A stretch of DNA of 50,050 nucleotides, taken from the NCBI RefSeq assembly GCF_002705925.1, contig NZ_NKRE01000001.1, forward strand, positions 4,492,781 to 4,542,830, read 5' to 3'. Positions within the stretch are counted from its first letter, which is position 1. Every line of letters begins with the position of its first letter. Both the position numbers and the translations under genes were made by a program. Below, one piece after another: positions 25,872 to 36,410 of this stretch. The notes under the pieces were generated by a model. That model was given only the letters and a program-made list of their open reading frames with translations, was not told the origin of the DNA and made no database searches. This stretch comes from Mycobacterium ostraviense. GTDB lineage: Bacteria > Actinomycetota > Actinomycetes > Mycobacteriales > Mycobacteriaceae.

Positions 25872-27486
25872 CAACCGACGCCACGCACCAGCGGTGGACA
25901 TCCAATGCGACTACGTGCTGGTCGGCACCGGATCGGCCGGGGCGGTCGTGGCCAATCGGCTCAGCGCCGATCCGGCAACCTCGGTAGTGGCGCTGGAAGC
26001 CGGCCCCCGGGATAAGAACCGTTTCATCGGTATTCCGGCGGCGTTTTCCAAGTTGTTCCGCAGTGAGATCGACTGGGACTACCTGACCGAACCGCAGCCG
26101 GGGCTCGGCGATCGTGAAATCTATTGGCCCCGAGGCAAAGTGCTCGGTGGCTCATCGGCGATGAATGCGATGATGTGGGTGCGCGGGTTCAAATCGGACT
26201 ACGACGAGTGGGCGCGGCGTGCCGGCCCGCAGTGGTCCTACACTGAAGTGCTCGGGTATTTCCGTCGGATCGAAAACGTCACCGCCGCTTGGCACTTCGT
26301 CAGCGGAGACGACAGCGGGGTGACCGGTCCGCTGCACATCTCCCGTCAGCGCAGCCCCCGGCCGTCGACCGCGGCCTTCCTGGCCGCGACACGTGAGTGC
26401 GGCTTTGCGGGTGCGCAGCCCAATTCTGCTGACCCGGAAGGGTTTTGCGAGACGATTGTCACCCAGCGTCGAGGTGCGCGATACAGCACCGCCGACGCCT
26501 ACCTCAAACCCGCGCTGCGCCGCAAGAACCTGCTTGTGCTCACCGAGGCCACCGCGACCCGAATCGTGATCGACGGAAACCGGGCGGTCGGCGTGGAATA
26601 CCAGCGTGGCGGCCAACCCTGCGTGGTCCACGCCCGCCGCGAGGTGGTGCTGTGCGGCGGCGCCGTCAACAGCCCGCAGCTGTTGATGCTCTCCGGCATC
26701 GGGGACCGCGTTCACCTCGCCGAGCACGGCATCCACACCGTTCACCACTCACCGGAAGTAGGGCAGAACCTGCTGGATCACCTGGTCACACCGATGGGGT
26801 TCGACGTCGCCGGCGACAGCCTGGCCGCGGCCGAGAAGCCACGACAGGTGCTCGACTATCTGCTGCTGCGGCGCCGCGGCATGCTCACGTCCAACGTCGG
26901 CGAGGCATACGGCTTCGTCCGCAGCCGACCCGATCTCGAGCTGCCCGATCTGGAGCTGATCTTTGCCCCGGCGCCCTTTTACGACGAGGGTCTGCTTGTC
27001 CAGCCGCCGGGCCACGGGGTGGTGCTCGGGCCGATCCTGGTCGCCCCGGAAAGCCGCGGCCAGATCACGCTGCGTTCGGCCGACCCGCATGCCAAACCGA
27101 TCATCGACCCGCGCTATCTCTCGGATCGCCAAGGAACCGACCGGGCCGCGATGATGGCCGGCCTGCGGATGTGTGCCCGCATCGCCGCAGCGCCTTCACT
27201 CAAGGGCCTGCTCGGGCCCATCGCCCGGCCGCGCAATTGCGCCGAGCTGGACGAAACAACGCTCGAGTTGGCCCTGGAAACGTGCTCGCACACCCTCTAC
27301 CATCCGTTGGGCACGTGCCGGATGGGCACCGACGATAACAGCGTGGCCGATCCGCAGCTGCGGGTCCGCGGCGTCGACCGGCTCCGCGTCGCCGACGCAT
27401 CGGTGATGCCGAGCACCATCAGGGGACACACCCACGCGCCATCGGTGCTGATCGGAGAGAAGGCCGCCGACCTCCTGCGCAGCTGA
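25864..27486 (+). CDS. GMC-family FAD oxidoreductase (Rv1279-like)
   Basis: About 540 residues. The start is taken as the ATG at 25864, which overlaps the end of the SbcC-like gene by 8 nt; a GTG at 25894 would match the start recalled for Rv1279, and neither has a clear ribosome-binding site. The FAD site is VGTGSAGAVVANRLS. GMC signature 1 is GKVLGGSSAMNAMMWVRG and signature 2 is GAVNSPQLLMLSGIG. The C-terminal catalytic pair is His in SHTLYHPLGTCRMG and His in RGHTHAPSVLIG. The family includes choline and alcohol dehydrogenases; the substrate here is unknown. It is cytoplasmic, with no signal peptide. Confidence 0.92.
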   Translation: MPSNRRHAPAVDIQCDYVLVGTGSAGAVVANRLSADPATSVVALEAGPRDKNRFIGIPAAFSKLFRSEIDWDYLTEPQPGLGDREIYWPRGKVLGGSSAMNAMMWVRGFKSDYDEWARRAGPQWSYTEVLGYFRRIENVTAAWHFVSGDDSGVTGPLHISRQRSPRPSTAAFLAATRECGFAGAQPNSADPEGFCETIVTQRRGARYSTADAYLKPALRRKNLLVLTEATATRIVIDGNRAVGVEYQRGGQPCVVHARREVVLCGGAVNSPQLLMLSGIGDRVHLAEHGIHTVHHSPEVGQNLLDHLVTPMGFDVAGDSLAAAEKPRQVLDYLLLRRRGMLTSNVGEAYGFVRSRPDLELPDLELIFAPAPFYDEGLLVQPPGHGVVLGPILVAPESRGQITLRSADPHAKPIIDPRYLSDRQGTDRAAMMAGLRMCARIAAAPSLKGLLGPIARPRNCAELDETTLELALETCSHTLYHPLGTCRMGTDDNSVADPQLRVRGVDRLRVADASVMPSTIRGHTHAPSVLIGEKAADLLRS

Positions 27487-27554
27487 GGCCGCCCCGCTGA
27501 ACTGCCGAGCGCGGCGGTTGTCGGCAGAATGGTACGCATGGCGGGGCAAATACG

Positions 27555-28796
27555 ATGACGATGAATGCCAAAAGGCGCCGGGTGCACGAGAAATTGGCGA
27601 AACTGCCAGGGGTGCGGCCGGTGCGCCGGCCGGTGTCGCCCGAAAGTGACGACGAGTTCGACCTGTACTACGTGCGCACCGGACGCAAATCGGCGCACCC
27701 GCTGGTCATCATCCCGGGAGGACCGGGAGTGGCGTCGATGCGGTTGTATCAGGGGCTGCGCCGGCGAGCCGCCGCGGCGGGTCTGGACGTGATCATGATC
27801 GAGCACCGTGGGGTGGGCATGTCGCGCCACGACGCCTCGGGCGCCGATCTGCCGCCCGAGGCGCTAACCATCGACCAGGTCGTCGATGACGTGGCCGCGG
27901 TGCTCGACGACGCGCACGTGGACTCGGCCGTCGTCTACGGCACGTCATACGGCACCTATATCGCGGCGGGCTTGGGGGTGCGTCATCCCGGCCGGGTGAA
28001 GGCGATGATCCTCGACTCCCCGGTGCTGTCGCGCCACGACATAGCGCTGGCGCGCGACGCTATCCGCGGGCTGCTGCTCAAGGGCGACAGTCCGGAGACG
28101 GCCGCGCTGGCGCCCAAGGTTCGCCGGTTGGTCGACTCCGGGGTGATGACCGCCTCGGCGGCCCAGGCCGCCGCGGCAATTTACGGCTACGGTGGCGCCA
28201 AGCTCCTCGGCCGGCAACTGGACCTATTGCTCGACGGCCGAACGATGCTGTGGCGCGGGCTCTGCCGGGTCACCACCGCCGTCAATCGGAAGGTGCCCTA
28301 CCGCTACGAGAACGATCTGGTCAGCCGCATCGCATTCCGCGAACTCGACTACGCCGCCGAGCCCGACGGCCTGCCCCTCGACCCCGCCGTGGCAATGCGG
28401 GAAACCCTGAAAGCAACAGCCGCCTTCGAGTCCGAGCCGTATGACTTGGTGGCAGAGATGCCGAAGTTCGGCTGGCCGACGGTGGTCGTAGCCGGTGGCC
28501 GCGACCTCATCACCCCGCCGGCGGTAGCCGAACGGGTGGCGGCGCTGGTGCCCAACGCGGTGCCCTTGGAACTACCGACCATGGCGCACAGCGCCCTGGA
28601 CTTTCGGGAGCCCGCCGCCCTGGCCATCGCCGCCGCGGTATGCCGCGGCGAACACGACCGGCTCACCGGCCAGGCGCCGGTGCTCGACGCCATGCCGGCA
28701 CGGGCGCCGGTGCGGCTGCTGTGGAAGGTGATCGACCTGGCCGCCGCCGCGGAGGCGGCCGTCCTACCGGCGCGGCGCCAGGTCAGTCCCGCATGA
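27555..28796 (+). CDS. Alpha/beta hydrolase, proline iminopeptidase-like
   Basis: 413 residues; an ATG six bases later is an alternative start and the ribosome-binding site is weak. The oxyanion phrase IPGGPG near 54 resembles the HGGPG of prolyl aminopeptidases. The catalytic triad is visible: Ser131 (GTSYG), Asp317 (GGRDLITP) and His345 (MAHSALD). A peptidase or esterase is likely. No signal peptide. In H37Rv, Rv1279 and Rv1280c are adjacent as I recall, so this gene is an addition here. Its end overlaps the end of oppA by 14 nt on the opposite strand, so the two transcripts converge. Confidence 0.85.
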   Translation: MTMNAKRRRVHEKLAKLPGVRPVRRPVSPESDDEFDLYYVRTGRKSAHPLVIIPGGPGVASMRLYQGLRRRAAAAGLDVIMIEHRGVGMSRHDASGADLPPEALTIDQVVDDVAAVLDDAHVDSAVVYGTSYGTYIAAGLGVRHPGRVKAMILDSPVLSRHDIALARDAIRGLLLKGDSPETAALAPKVRRLVDSGVMTASAAQAAAAIYGYGGAKLLGRQLDLLLDGRTMLWRGLCRVTTAVNRKVPYRYENDLVSRIAFRELDYAAEPDGLPLDPAVAMRETLKATAAFESEPYDLVAEMPKFGWPTVVVAGGRDLITPPAVAERVAALVPNAVPLELPTMAHSALDFREPAALAIAAAVCRGEHDRLTGQAPVLDAMPARAPVRLLWKVIDLAAAAEAAVLPARRQVSPA

Positions 28797-30447
28797 ATCC
28801 GATTGCGGTGTAATCGAGGTCGGCCAGACCGGTGGCACCGAAATTGGCCAGCGTGCTACGCACCGCGATGGTTCCGGGTGATTGGGTCAGCGGCAGGCTG
28901 AATCCTTCCGCCCACACCAGTTTGTCGACCTCGTTGGCCAGCGCACGGGCCTTGGCGGGACCGAGTTCCTGCAGCGTCCGCTCGATGGCGGCGTCGATCT
29001 CGGGGCTGCCAATCTTGCCGAAATTGCTTTCCCCGTCCGAGGTGTAGATCTGGGTGAGCGACGACAGCGGAAACGCGTCGCCGACCCACCCGAACAACGC
29101 GATATCGAAGGCTCCCACGTTGACGTAGTTGCTGAAAAAGCCACTACCGGAACGGGATTGCAACTCGAGTTTCACCCCGATCTGCGCCAGGCTGTGCTGA
29201 GCGACCTGCGCGAACTGCCGAGTGCTCTGCGCATCGTAGAACAGCAAACGCACCACCAGCTGGCGACCGTTCTTCTCCCGGAACTTGCCGTTGAGCCTCC
29301 AGCCCAGCGCGTCGAGGTCCCGCTTGGCCTGCTCCGGGTCGTAGGGGGTGCTGTTGTCGTGATAGCCCTCCTGCCCGGCGACGAAGATGTGGTTGTTCAG
29401 TGGGACCGGATCGCTGGTGAGGCCGTAGAGGGCCACTTTGGCGATGGTCCGGCGGTCGATCCCCTTGCAGACCGCCAGGCGCAGCGCCGGGTCGGCCAGG
29501 ATCGCTCCGGGCGCGCCGTTGAGGGTGAAGTGGCTCCAGCTCGGGGCCGGCGCGCGGCGGATCGAGATGCCCTTGGTGCGCTCGGCGATGGTGAGCTGAT
29601 CGAGCGAGCCGATCCCGGTGGCGTCGATCGTGGCGTTCTGCAGCGCCGGCAACCGTGCGGCGTCGTCGAGAACCAGGTAGGTGATGCTGTCCAGCTTCGG
29701 CTGCTCACCCCACCATTTAGGGTTGCGGGACAAGACGATTCGCTGCGTGCTCCGATCCAGCGAGGTCACGATGAACGGGCCGGCGGACGGGCCTGGCGCC
29801 TCCAGCTGGCCCTTGTTGAATGCCTCGGGGGTGGCGGTCATGCTGCTGGGCAGCAGCATCCCGTTGCCGGCGAACATTCCCCGCCACTCCGCGTAATGCT
29901 GGGCGAAGGTCACGACGGCCTGGCGGTCGTCGACGCCCCGGGTCACCGAGGCGACACGGTCGGCGCCGTTGAGCGACGCGATCGCGAAGTCCTTGTCGGC
30001 GCCGCTGGTCGCGTGGATTTGACTGGCGATGTCACGCCAGGTGATCGGCGTGCCGTCGGACCAGAATGCCTTGGGATTGATGGTGTAGGTGATTACCTGC
30101 GGGTCGGCCTGGGTGAGTTCGACGCTGGTGAAGTAGTTGGTGTCGACTGTGGTCGAGCCGTCGGGCCCGATGACGAACGCGCGCGGCATGGTGGCCTTCA
30201 GCATCGCCGATACCTCGGCCGAATTGCCGTCGATGTGCAGGATATTGAAGTTGGGCGGGAAGTCGCTGAGCGCCAGCCGCAGGTTGCCGCCGTCGCGCAG
30301 CGTGGCGGGGTCCTGCGGGTTGATGTCGCTGGTCGTGCCGACGGCGCCGTTCGGCGCGGCCGACGGCGTCACGGGTGCGGCCGAGCAGCCGGCCACCACC
30401 AGGGCGGCGATCAGCGGCGCAAGGATGAGGCGGGTCCGGTTGGTCAT
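28783..30447 (-). CDS. oppA: Peptide-binding lipoprotein OppA
   Basis: 554 residues, a solute-binding protein of the SBP_bac_5 family for peptide importers. The signal peptide ends in the lipobox VVAGC (Cys20), so it is anchored on the outer face of the membrane. It matches M. tuberculosis OppA (Rv1280c); the 591-residue length there reflects a longer annotated N-terminus. It is last in oppBCDA, and its ATG overlaps the oppD stop by 4 nt. The M. tuberculosis system imports short peptides and has been linked to glutathione uptake (literature knowledge). Confidence 0.95.
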   Translation of the reverse strand: MTNRTRLILAPLIAALVVAGCSAAPVTPSAAPNGAVGTTSDINPQDPATLRDGGNLRLALSDFPPNFNILHIDGNSAEVSAMLKATMPRAFVIGPDGSTTVDTNYFTSVELTQADPQVITYTINPKAFWSDGTPITWRDIASQIHATSGADKDFAIASLNGADRVASVTRGVDDRQAVVTFAQHYAEWRGMFAGNGMLLPSSMTATPEAFNKGQLEAPGPSAGPFIVTSLDRSTQRIVLSRNPKWWGEQPKLDSITYLVLDDAARLPALQNATIDATGIGSLDQLTIAERTKGISIRRAPAPSWSHFTLNGAPGAILADPALRLAVCKGIDRRTIAKVALYGLTSDPVPLNNHIFVAGQEGYHDNSTPYDPEQAKRDLDALGWRLNGKFREKNGRQLVVRLLFYDAQSTRQFAQVAQHSLAQIGVKLELQSRSGSGFFSNYVNVGAFDIALFGWVGDAFPLSSLTQIYTSDGESNFGKIGSPEIDAAIERTLQELGPAKARALANEVDKLVWAEGFSLPLTQSPGTIAVRSTLANFGATGLADLDYTAIGFMRD

Positions 30448-32279
30448 GATTGCCTGGGATTCGGTTGCGGCACTGCACCAAGCAGCCGCCGCGTGTACTC
30501 GTGTTGCGGATTGCTGAAAACCTCCCGGCTGTCGCCCTGCTCGACGATGGCGCCGGCATACATGACGACAACATCGTGGGCGAGGTGCTTGACCACCGAA
30601 AGGTCATGGGAGACAAACAAATATGATAGCTGGAGTTGCTCTTGCAGGTCCAGGAGCAGGTTGATGATGCCGGCCTGGATCGACACGTCGAGCGCGGATA
30701 CCGGTTCGTCGAGCGCCAGGATTCTGGGCTGCAACGCCAGCGCCCTGGCGATACCGATGCGCTGCTTTTGCCCGCCGGAGAACTCGGCGGGATAGCGACT
30801 GGCATCGGAGCGGCGCAGCCCGACGATGTCGAGCAGCTCGGCCACCCGGGCGTGCGTGTCGGTCTTGCTGAAGCCGTTGGCCTGCAACGGTTCTGCTAGC
30901 AGATCAGAGACGGGAAGCCGCGGATCCAGCGAGGCCACCGGGTCTTGGAAGACGACCTGGATGTCGCGGCGCAGCGAGCGCCGGCTCGACGGGGTCAGGG
31001 TGGCGACATCGGTGCCCAGCACTTCGATCGATCCCGATTGCGGCACAACCAATTCCAGGATCTGGTGCAGGGTGGTCGACTTGCCCGAGCCTGATTCACC
31101 GACGATGCCCAGCGTGCGGCCCTGCTGCAGTTCGAAACTGACGCCATCCACGGCGCGAACCTCACCGATCGACCGGCGTAACAGCACGCCCTTGGTCAGC
31201 CGGTAGGTCTTGACCAGGCCGCTCACCCGCACGACGACCGGCGTGTCGTGAGGTTCTGGCGCGATGCGCTCGGTTTTGACACCGTAGATGTCGGCGGCGC
31301 TGCGGCCATTGACCTGGTCGGTGCGGATGCAGGCTGCCCGGTGATCCGCGCCGACTTCGATCAATTCCGGCTCGGCGCTGCGGCATTCGTCGATCACCAG
31401 CGGGCACCGGGGCGCGAACGGGCAACCGGGATCCATACCGGCCAGCGACGGTGGGGCACCGGGAATCGGCACCAGCCGGGTGCCCTGCGCGGCGTCCAGG
31501 CGGGGGACCGATCCCAACAGTCCGACGGTGTAGGGCATCTGGCGATCGCGGTAAAGGTCATTGACCCCGGCGGACTCGACGACCCGGCCGGCGTACATCA
31601 CCAGCGCCCGGTCGGCGAACTCGGCGACCACCCCGAGGTCGTGGGTGATGATCAATACCCCGGCGCCGGTGACGTCGCGGGCCGTCCTGAGCACGTCGAG
31701 GATCTGCGCCTGCACGGTGACGTCGAGTGCGGTGGTCGGCTCGTCGCAGATCAACAGATCCGGATCGTTGGCAATCGCGATCGCGATCACCACACGCTGC
31801 CGCTCGCCACCGGAGAGTTCGTGCGGGAACGCGCGGGCCCGCCGCTGCGCTTGCGAGATACCCACCAGCTCAAGGAGTTCCACGGCGCGTCGGCGGGCCT
31901 CCTGCTTACCGACGCGGGGCTGATGCACCCGGATCGCTTCGGCGATCTGGTCGCCGACGGTGTAGACGGGCGTCAGGGCAGACATCGGATCCTGGAACAC
32001 CGTGCCGATCACCTTGCCGCGGAACCGTGACATCCCGTCGTCGCCAAGACCGAGCAGTTCGGTTCCCTGCAGTCGCACCGAGCCGCGCACCTCGGCGTAC
32101 TCGGGCAGCAGGCCCACCACCGCCATCGCCGCCGCGGACTTACCCGACCCCGATTCGCCGACCATCGCCACCACTTCGCCCGGGTCGACGCGGTAGCTGA
32201 TGCCGCGCACCGCGGTCACCGGATCGCCGTCGGTAGGGAAGGCGACAGCCAGGTCGGTCACCTCGAGGAGCGGGGTCAT
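30444..32279 (-). CDS. oppD: Fused two-domain ABC ATPase OppD
   Basis: 611 residues containing both ATPases of the importer, an OppD half and an OppF half. The first has GESGSGKSA, LSGGERQR and LLICDEPTTALD. The second has GESGSGKST, FSGGQKQR and ILALDEPVSALD. Both are canonical. Between them the peptide-transporter C-terminal domain keeps four cysteines (GC, RC, EC and AAC within about 35 residues), the pattern reported to hold a 4Fe-4S cluster in mycobacterial OppD. It matches Rv1281c (612 residues). It overlaps oppC and oppA by 4 nt each. Confidence 0.95.
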   Translation of the reverse strand: MTPLLEVTDLAVAFPTDGDPVTAVRGISYRVDPGEVVAMVGESGSGKSAAAMAVVGLLPEYAEVRGSVRLQGTELLGLGDDGMSRFRGKVIGTVFQDPMSALTPVYTVGDQIAEAIRVHQPRVGKQEARRRAVELLELVGISQAQRRARAFPHELSGGERQRVVIAIAIANDPDLLICDEPTTALDVTVQAQILDVLRTARDVTGAGVLIITHDLGVVAEFADRALVMYAGRVVESAGVNDLYRDRQMPYTVGLLGSVPRLDAAQGTRLVPIPGAPPSLAGMDPGCPFAPRCPLVIDECRSAEPELIEVGADHRAACIRTDQVNGRSAADIYGVKTERIAPEPHDTPVVVRVSGLVKTYRLTKGVLLRRSIGEVRAVDGVSFELQQGRTLGIVGESGSGKSTTLHQILELVVPQSGSIEVLGTDVATLTPSSRRSLRRDIQVVFQDPVASLDPRLPVSDLLAEPLQANGFSKTDTHARVAELLDIVGLRRSDASRYPAEFSGGQKQRIGIARALALQPRILALDEPVSALDVSIQAGIINLLLDLQEQLQLSYLFVSHDLSVVKHLAHDVVVMYAGAIVEQGDSREVFSNPQHEYTRRLLGAVPQPNPRQS

Positions 32280-33171
32280 CGCTCACCACGGCGCAGTGTT
32301 CTGCTGCCGGGATCCAGGGCATCGCGCAGGCCATCACCGGTCAGGTTGGCGCACACCAGAATCAGCACCAGGACGCCGGCCGGAAACAGGAAGACCCACG
32401 GGTACGTCGTCGCTGACTGGGTGCCGTCGGCGATCAACGTGCCCAGCGACACATCGGGTGGCTGGATGCCGAAACCGAGGAAGCTCAAACCGGTTTCGGC
32501 CAAGATGGCGGATGCCACGTTGAGGGCCGCGTCGATGATCAGGATCGACGCCACGTTCGGGATCACGTGGCCGGTGATGATCTTGCGGCTGGAAACCCCC
32601 ATAAACCGTGCCGCACTGATGAATTCGCGCTCTCGCAAGCTCATGGTCATGCCGCGCACCATGCGTGAGCTCACCATCCAGCCGAAGCCGGCCAGCAGCA
32701 ACACCAGGAACATGATGTTGGCCGAATTCTTGGTTCGCGGAGTGACGATGGCGATCAGGATGAAGCTGGGCACCACCAGCAGCAGGTCGACCACCCACAT
32801 GAGTGCCCGGTCTCGCCAGCCGCCGAAATACCCCGAAATCGCGCCGACGGTGGCGGCGATGCCGGTGGAGATCACGGCGACACATACACCGATCAGCATC
32901 GACTTCTGCATGCCCCGCAATATCTGCGCCAGCAGGTCTTGGCCCAATGCATTGGTGCCCAGCCAGTGACGCGTATCGGGCGGTTGCAGGAGGGCGTCGA
33001 AATCAAGGTCCTCGTAGGAATAGGGCAGCAGCGCGGGCAGCGTGTAGCAGCCGACGAACAGCAGCACCAGCACCACGAGGGAGACCACCGCGGACCGGTT
33101 GCGCAGGAACCGGCGCAGCACCAGGGTGCGCCGCGACGTGAAATCGGCGACCTCTGGCTGGGCCAAGGCGG

Positions 33172-33175
<4 letters not shown>
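32276..33175 (-). CDS. oppC: Peptide ABC permease OppC
   Basis: 299 residues from the ATG at 33175, which overlaps the oppB stop (ATGA). The frame remains open to 33313, but that part is inside oppB. The layout is an N-terminal membrane helix (VVSLVVLVLLFVGCYTLPAL), an external segment, then five more helices of the BPD permease domain. The coupling loop that docks the ATPase is the EREFISAARFMGVS region. OppC pairs with OppB to form the channel. It matches Rv1282c. Confidence 0.94.
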
Positions 33176-34149
<974 letters not shown>

Positions 34150-34324
34150 GCCCGACCACCATGCCGCATTGGGACAGAGTAGCGAGCCTTTTCTGCAGGG
34201 CCCCGCATCACGCGTGTGACCGGCGCATTTCATGACTTCTGAAGGTTCGTCGAAGTGCCGGCCCACAGACTTTGTGCTGATTCGGGCCGGGCTGGGCAGG
34301 TGCGAGGACGTATTGGAGGGCGCA

Positions 34325-35507
34325 ATGTCGTTCGTATTCGCGGTACCTCAATTAGTCGACGCCGCGGCCACGGAGCTGGCGGGGATCGGCTCGGCGATCA
34401 GCAATGCCAATGCGGCTGCCGCTTATCCGACGACGGCGATCGCTGCCGCGGGTGCCGATGAGGTGTCGGCGGCCATCGCGGCGTTGTTCGGCGCGCACGC
34501 GCAGGCATATCAGGCGGTCAGTGCACAGCTGGCGACGTTTCATGATCAATTCGTGCGCACCCTGCAGGTCAGTGTGGGCGCCTATGCGAGCACCGATGCT
34601 GCCGCTGCGGTCGCCGCGGCAGAGCAACACCTGCTCGATGTGATCAACGGTCCTGCCAAAGCGCTGACCGGGCGTCCGCTGATCGGCGACGGTGCCGACG
34701 GCGTAGCCCCGGGACAGGACGGTGGCGATGGCGGCTGGCTCATCGGGAACGGCGGCGACGGCGCCGACGGGACGGCACCCGGTCAGGCCGGTGGGCAAGG
34801 CGGCGACGCCGGATTCATCGGCAGCGGCGGAAAGGGTGGCAAAGGCGCAGATTTTCGTGCGATTGACGGACTGCAGGGTGGTTTCGGTGGCCGCGGAGGT
34901 GACGCGTGGGGCTTCGGCAACGGCGGGGCCGGCGGGGCGGGCGGAACGCTGGCAGGCTATAAGAGACAGTCGCCGGGGGCCGCGGCGGTGATGGTGGCGA
35001 CGCCTATCTGTACGGATTCGGCGGCGCCGGGGGACCCGGCGCCGCGGGTAGCCAGGGCATCGCCGATTTCACCAGCACCGGCGTATTTTCCGGTGGTCCC
35101 GGCGGGTCCGGCGGCGCGTCCATTTTTAGGCCGACCTCAACGCCCCTGCCGGGCGGGCCGGCGGGCACGGGGGTAGGGGCTGGGGGTTCGGTGACGGCGG
35201 CGACGGCGGGCCCGGCGGCCGCGGCGGAAATGGCCGCGTGGCGATCGACTTCCAAGGCCAGACGGTCATCGGCCGCAATGGCGACGGCGGCGTTGGCGGC
35301 AGCGGCGGCGACGCAGGATCTGGCCGGATTCCGTACGGCTTCGGCGGAAACCCCACCTTCCTTCAGTACGGGGGCGGTGACGGCGGCGACGCCGGTAGTA
35401 CGCCCGGAGCGAAGCCCGGCGTCGGCGGTGTCGCCGGTAGCGCAGGTGTCGGCGGATCACTCTTCGGCCGCGACGGTACGGACGGCTCGCCGGGCGCGCC
35501 AAGCTGA
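34325..35507 (+). pseudogene. PE_PGRS family gene, two frameshifts
   Basis: GGAGGG precedes the ATG. Residues 1-95 are a PE domain (MSFVFAVPQLVDAAATELAG, then ADEVSAAIAALFG), followed by the GRPLIGDGADG linker and Gly-rich PGRS repeats. At about 34958-34970 the Gly-rich frame breaks where TATAAGAGACAG occurs. A second frame continues with Gly-rich sequence to about 35130, where another single-base loss moves it to the third frame. That frame runs to a normal-looking end (GRDGTDGSPGAPS) at 35507. PE_PGRS proteins are exported by type VII secretion (ESX-5) to the mycobacterial surface. H37Rv has no PE_PGRS here as I recall. The first break may be an assembly artefact, so the gene could be intact in the organism. 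Confidence 0.82.
34958..34969. other. Tn5/Nextera mosaic-end-like 12-mer in PGRS
   Basis: TATAAGAGACAG equals the last 12 bases of the Tn5 mosaic end used in Nextera adapters. It lies exactly where the Gly-rich frame breaks and codes YKRQ, foreign to a PGRS. The other seven bases of the mosaic end match poorly. Confidence 0.55.
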
Positions 35508-35687
35508 CGCGCTGGGTGGTACCGGGTTCCTCAAACTGGGTCAGGACGCCGATCCGTTCGGTTCATCCGGAAGCATTCCGCTACGACTGATTTTCACCGG
35601 TGAAACTCCAGCTGCCCATTGTTAAACTCCTCCGCGGCATCGAGTCTGTCCAGCAACTCCGTGTGTTTCGACCACTAAGGAGACGGT

Positions 35688-36179
35688 GTGACCGTAACCG
35701 ACGAATATTTGGCGCACAACGCCCAGTACGCGAGCACCTTCAAGGGTCCGCTACCGCTGCCACCCAGCAAACACATCGCCATCTTGGCTTGCATGGATGC
35801 CCGACTCGATGTCTACCGCCTGCTCGGGATCAACGAGGGGGAGGCGCACGTCATCCGTAACGCGGGCGGCGTCGCTACCGACGACGCGATCCGCTCGTTG
35901 GCCATCAGCCAGCGACTGCTCGGGACCCGCGAGATCATGCTGATTCACCACACCGACTGCGGGATGCTCACTTTTACCGACGACGAGTTCAAACGCGCTA
36001 TCCACGAAGAGGTCGGGGTCAAACCGCCGTGGGCGGCGGAGGCATTCTCGGATGTCGCCGAGGCTGTCAAGCAGTCGTTGCGCCGCATCGAGCACAGCCT
36101 GTTCGTGACCAAACATGTCTCGGTGCGCGGATTCGTGTTCGACGTCGCCACCGGCAAGCTCGCCGAGGTCACGCTGTAA
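35688..36179 (+). CDS. canA: Beta-carbonic anhydrase CanA
   Basis: 163 residues, identical in length to M. tuberculosis CanA (Rv1284). The GTG start follows AAGGAG. Zinc ligands are Cys35, His88 and Cys91 (ACMDAR and HHTDCGM); the catalytic dyad is Asp37-Arg39. It converts CO2 to bicarbonate in the cytoplasm. It is a compact class-specific form with the short C-terminus of Rv1284. It lies upstream of cysD, probably as a separate unit because 231 nt intervene. The divergent neighbour in H37Rv is oppB; here a PE_PGRS gene stands between. Confidence 0.96.
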   Translation: MTVTDEYLAHNAQYASTFKGPLPLPPSKHIAILACMDARLDVYRLLGINEGEAHVIRNAGGVATDDAIRSLAISQRLLGTREIMLIHHTDCGMLTFTDDEFKRAIHEEVGVKPPWAAEAFSDVAEAVKQSLRRIEHSLFVTKHVSVRGFVFDVATGKLAEVTL

Positions 36180-36410
36180 CACTCGGTTCACTGCCCTCAG
36201 CGGCTGTCATGGGATGGTCGCCGTCTCGCGGCGTCTCCTCGACACTCGGCCCGGCCCCGATACCTCGCTGATTGCCCAGGTGGCAGCCGGCGCACCTGAG
36301 TTCCGTTGACAGCGCCAGGGAAGACTGGTTCCATTGGTGACAATGACCGTAAACCTGGTCAATCCAACCGACTTAATCAGGTATGAGGCGCGGACTATGA
36401 CGGGTAAGCC

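Noticed and set aside
28882..30795. Plus-strand frame of 637 codons
   Set aside because: It is antisense to oppA and oppD, which have clear family motifs. It has no domain or ribosome-binding site and reflects high GC content.
35508..35625. C-terminal continuation of the PE_PGRS protein
   Set aside because: A frame reading GFLKLGQDADPFGSSG continues past the stop at 35507, but the end at 35507 looks like a normal PGRS terminus and a third frameshift would be needed.
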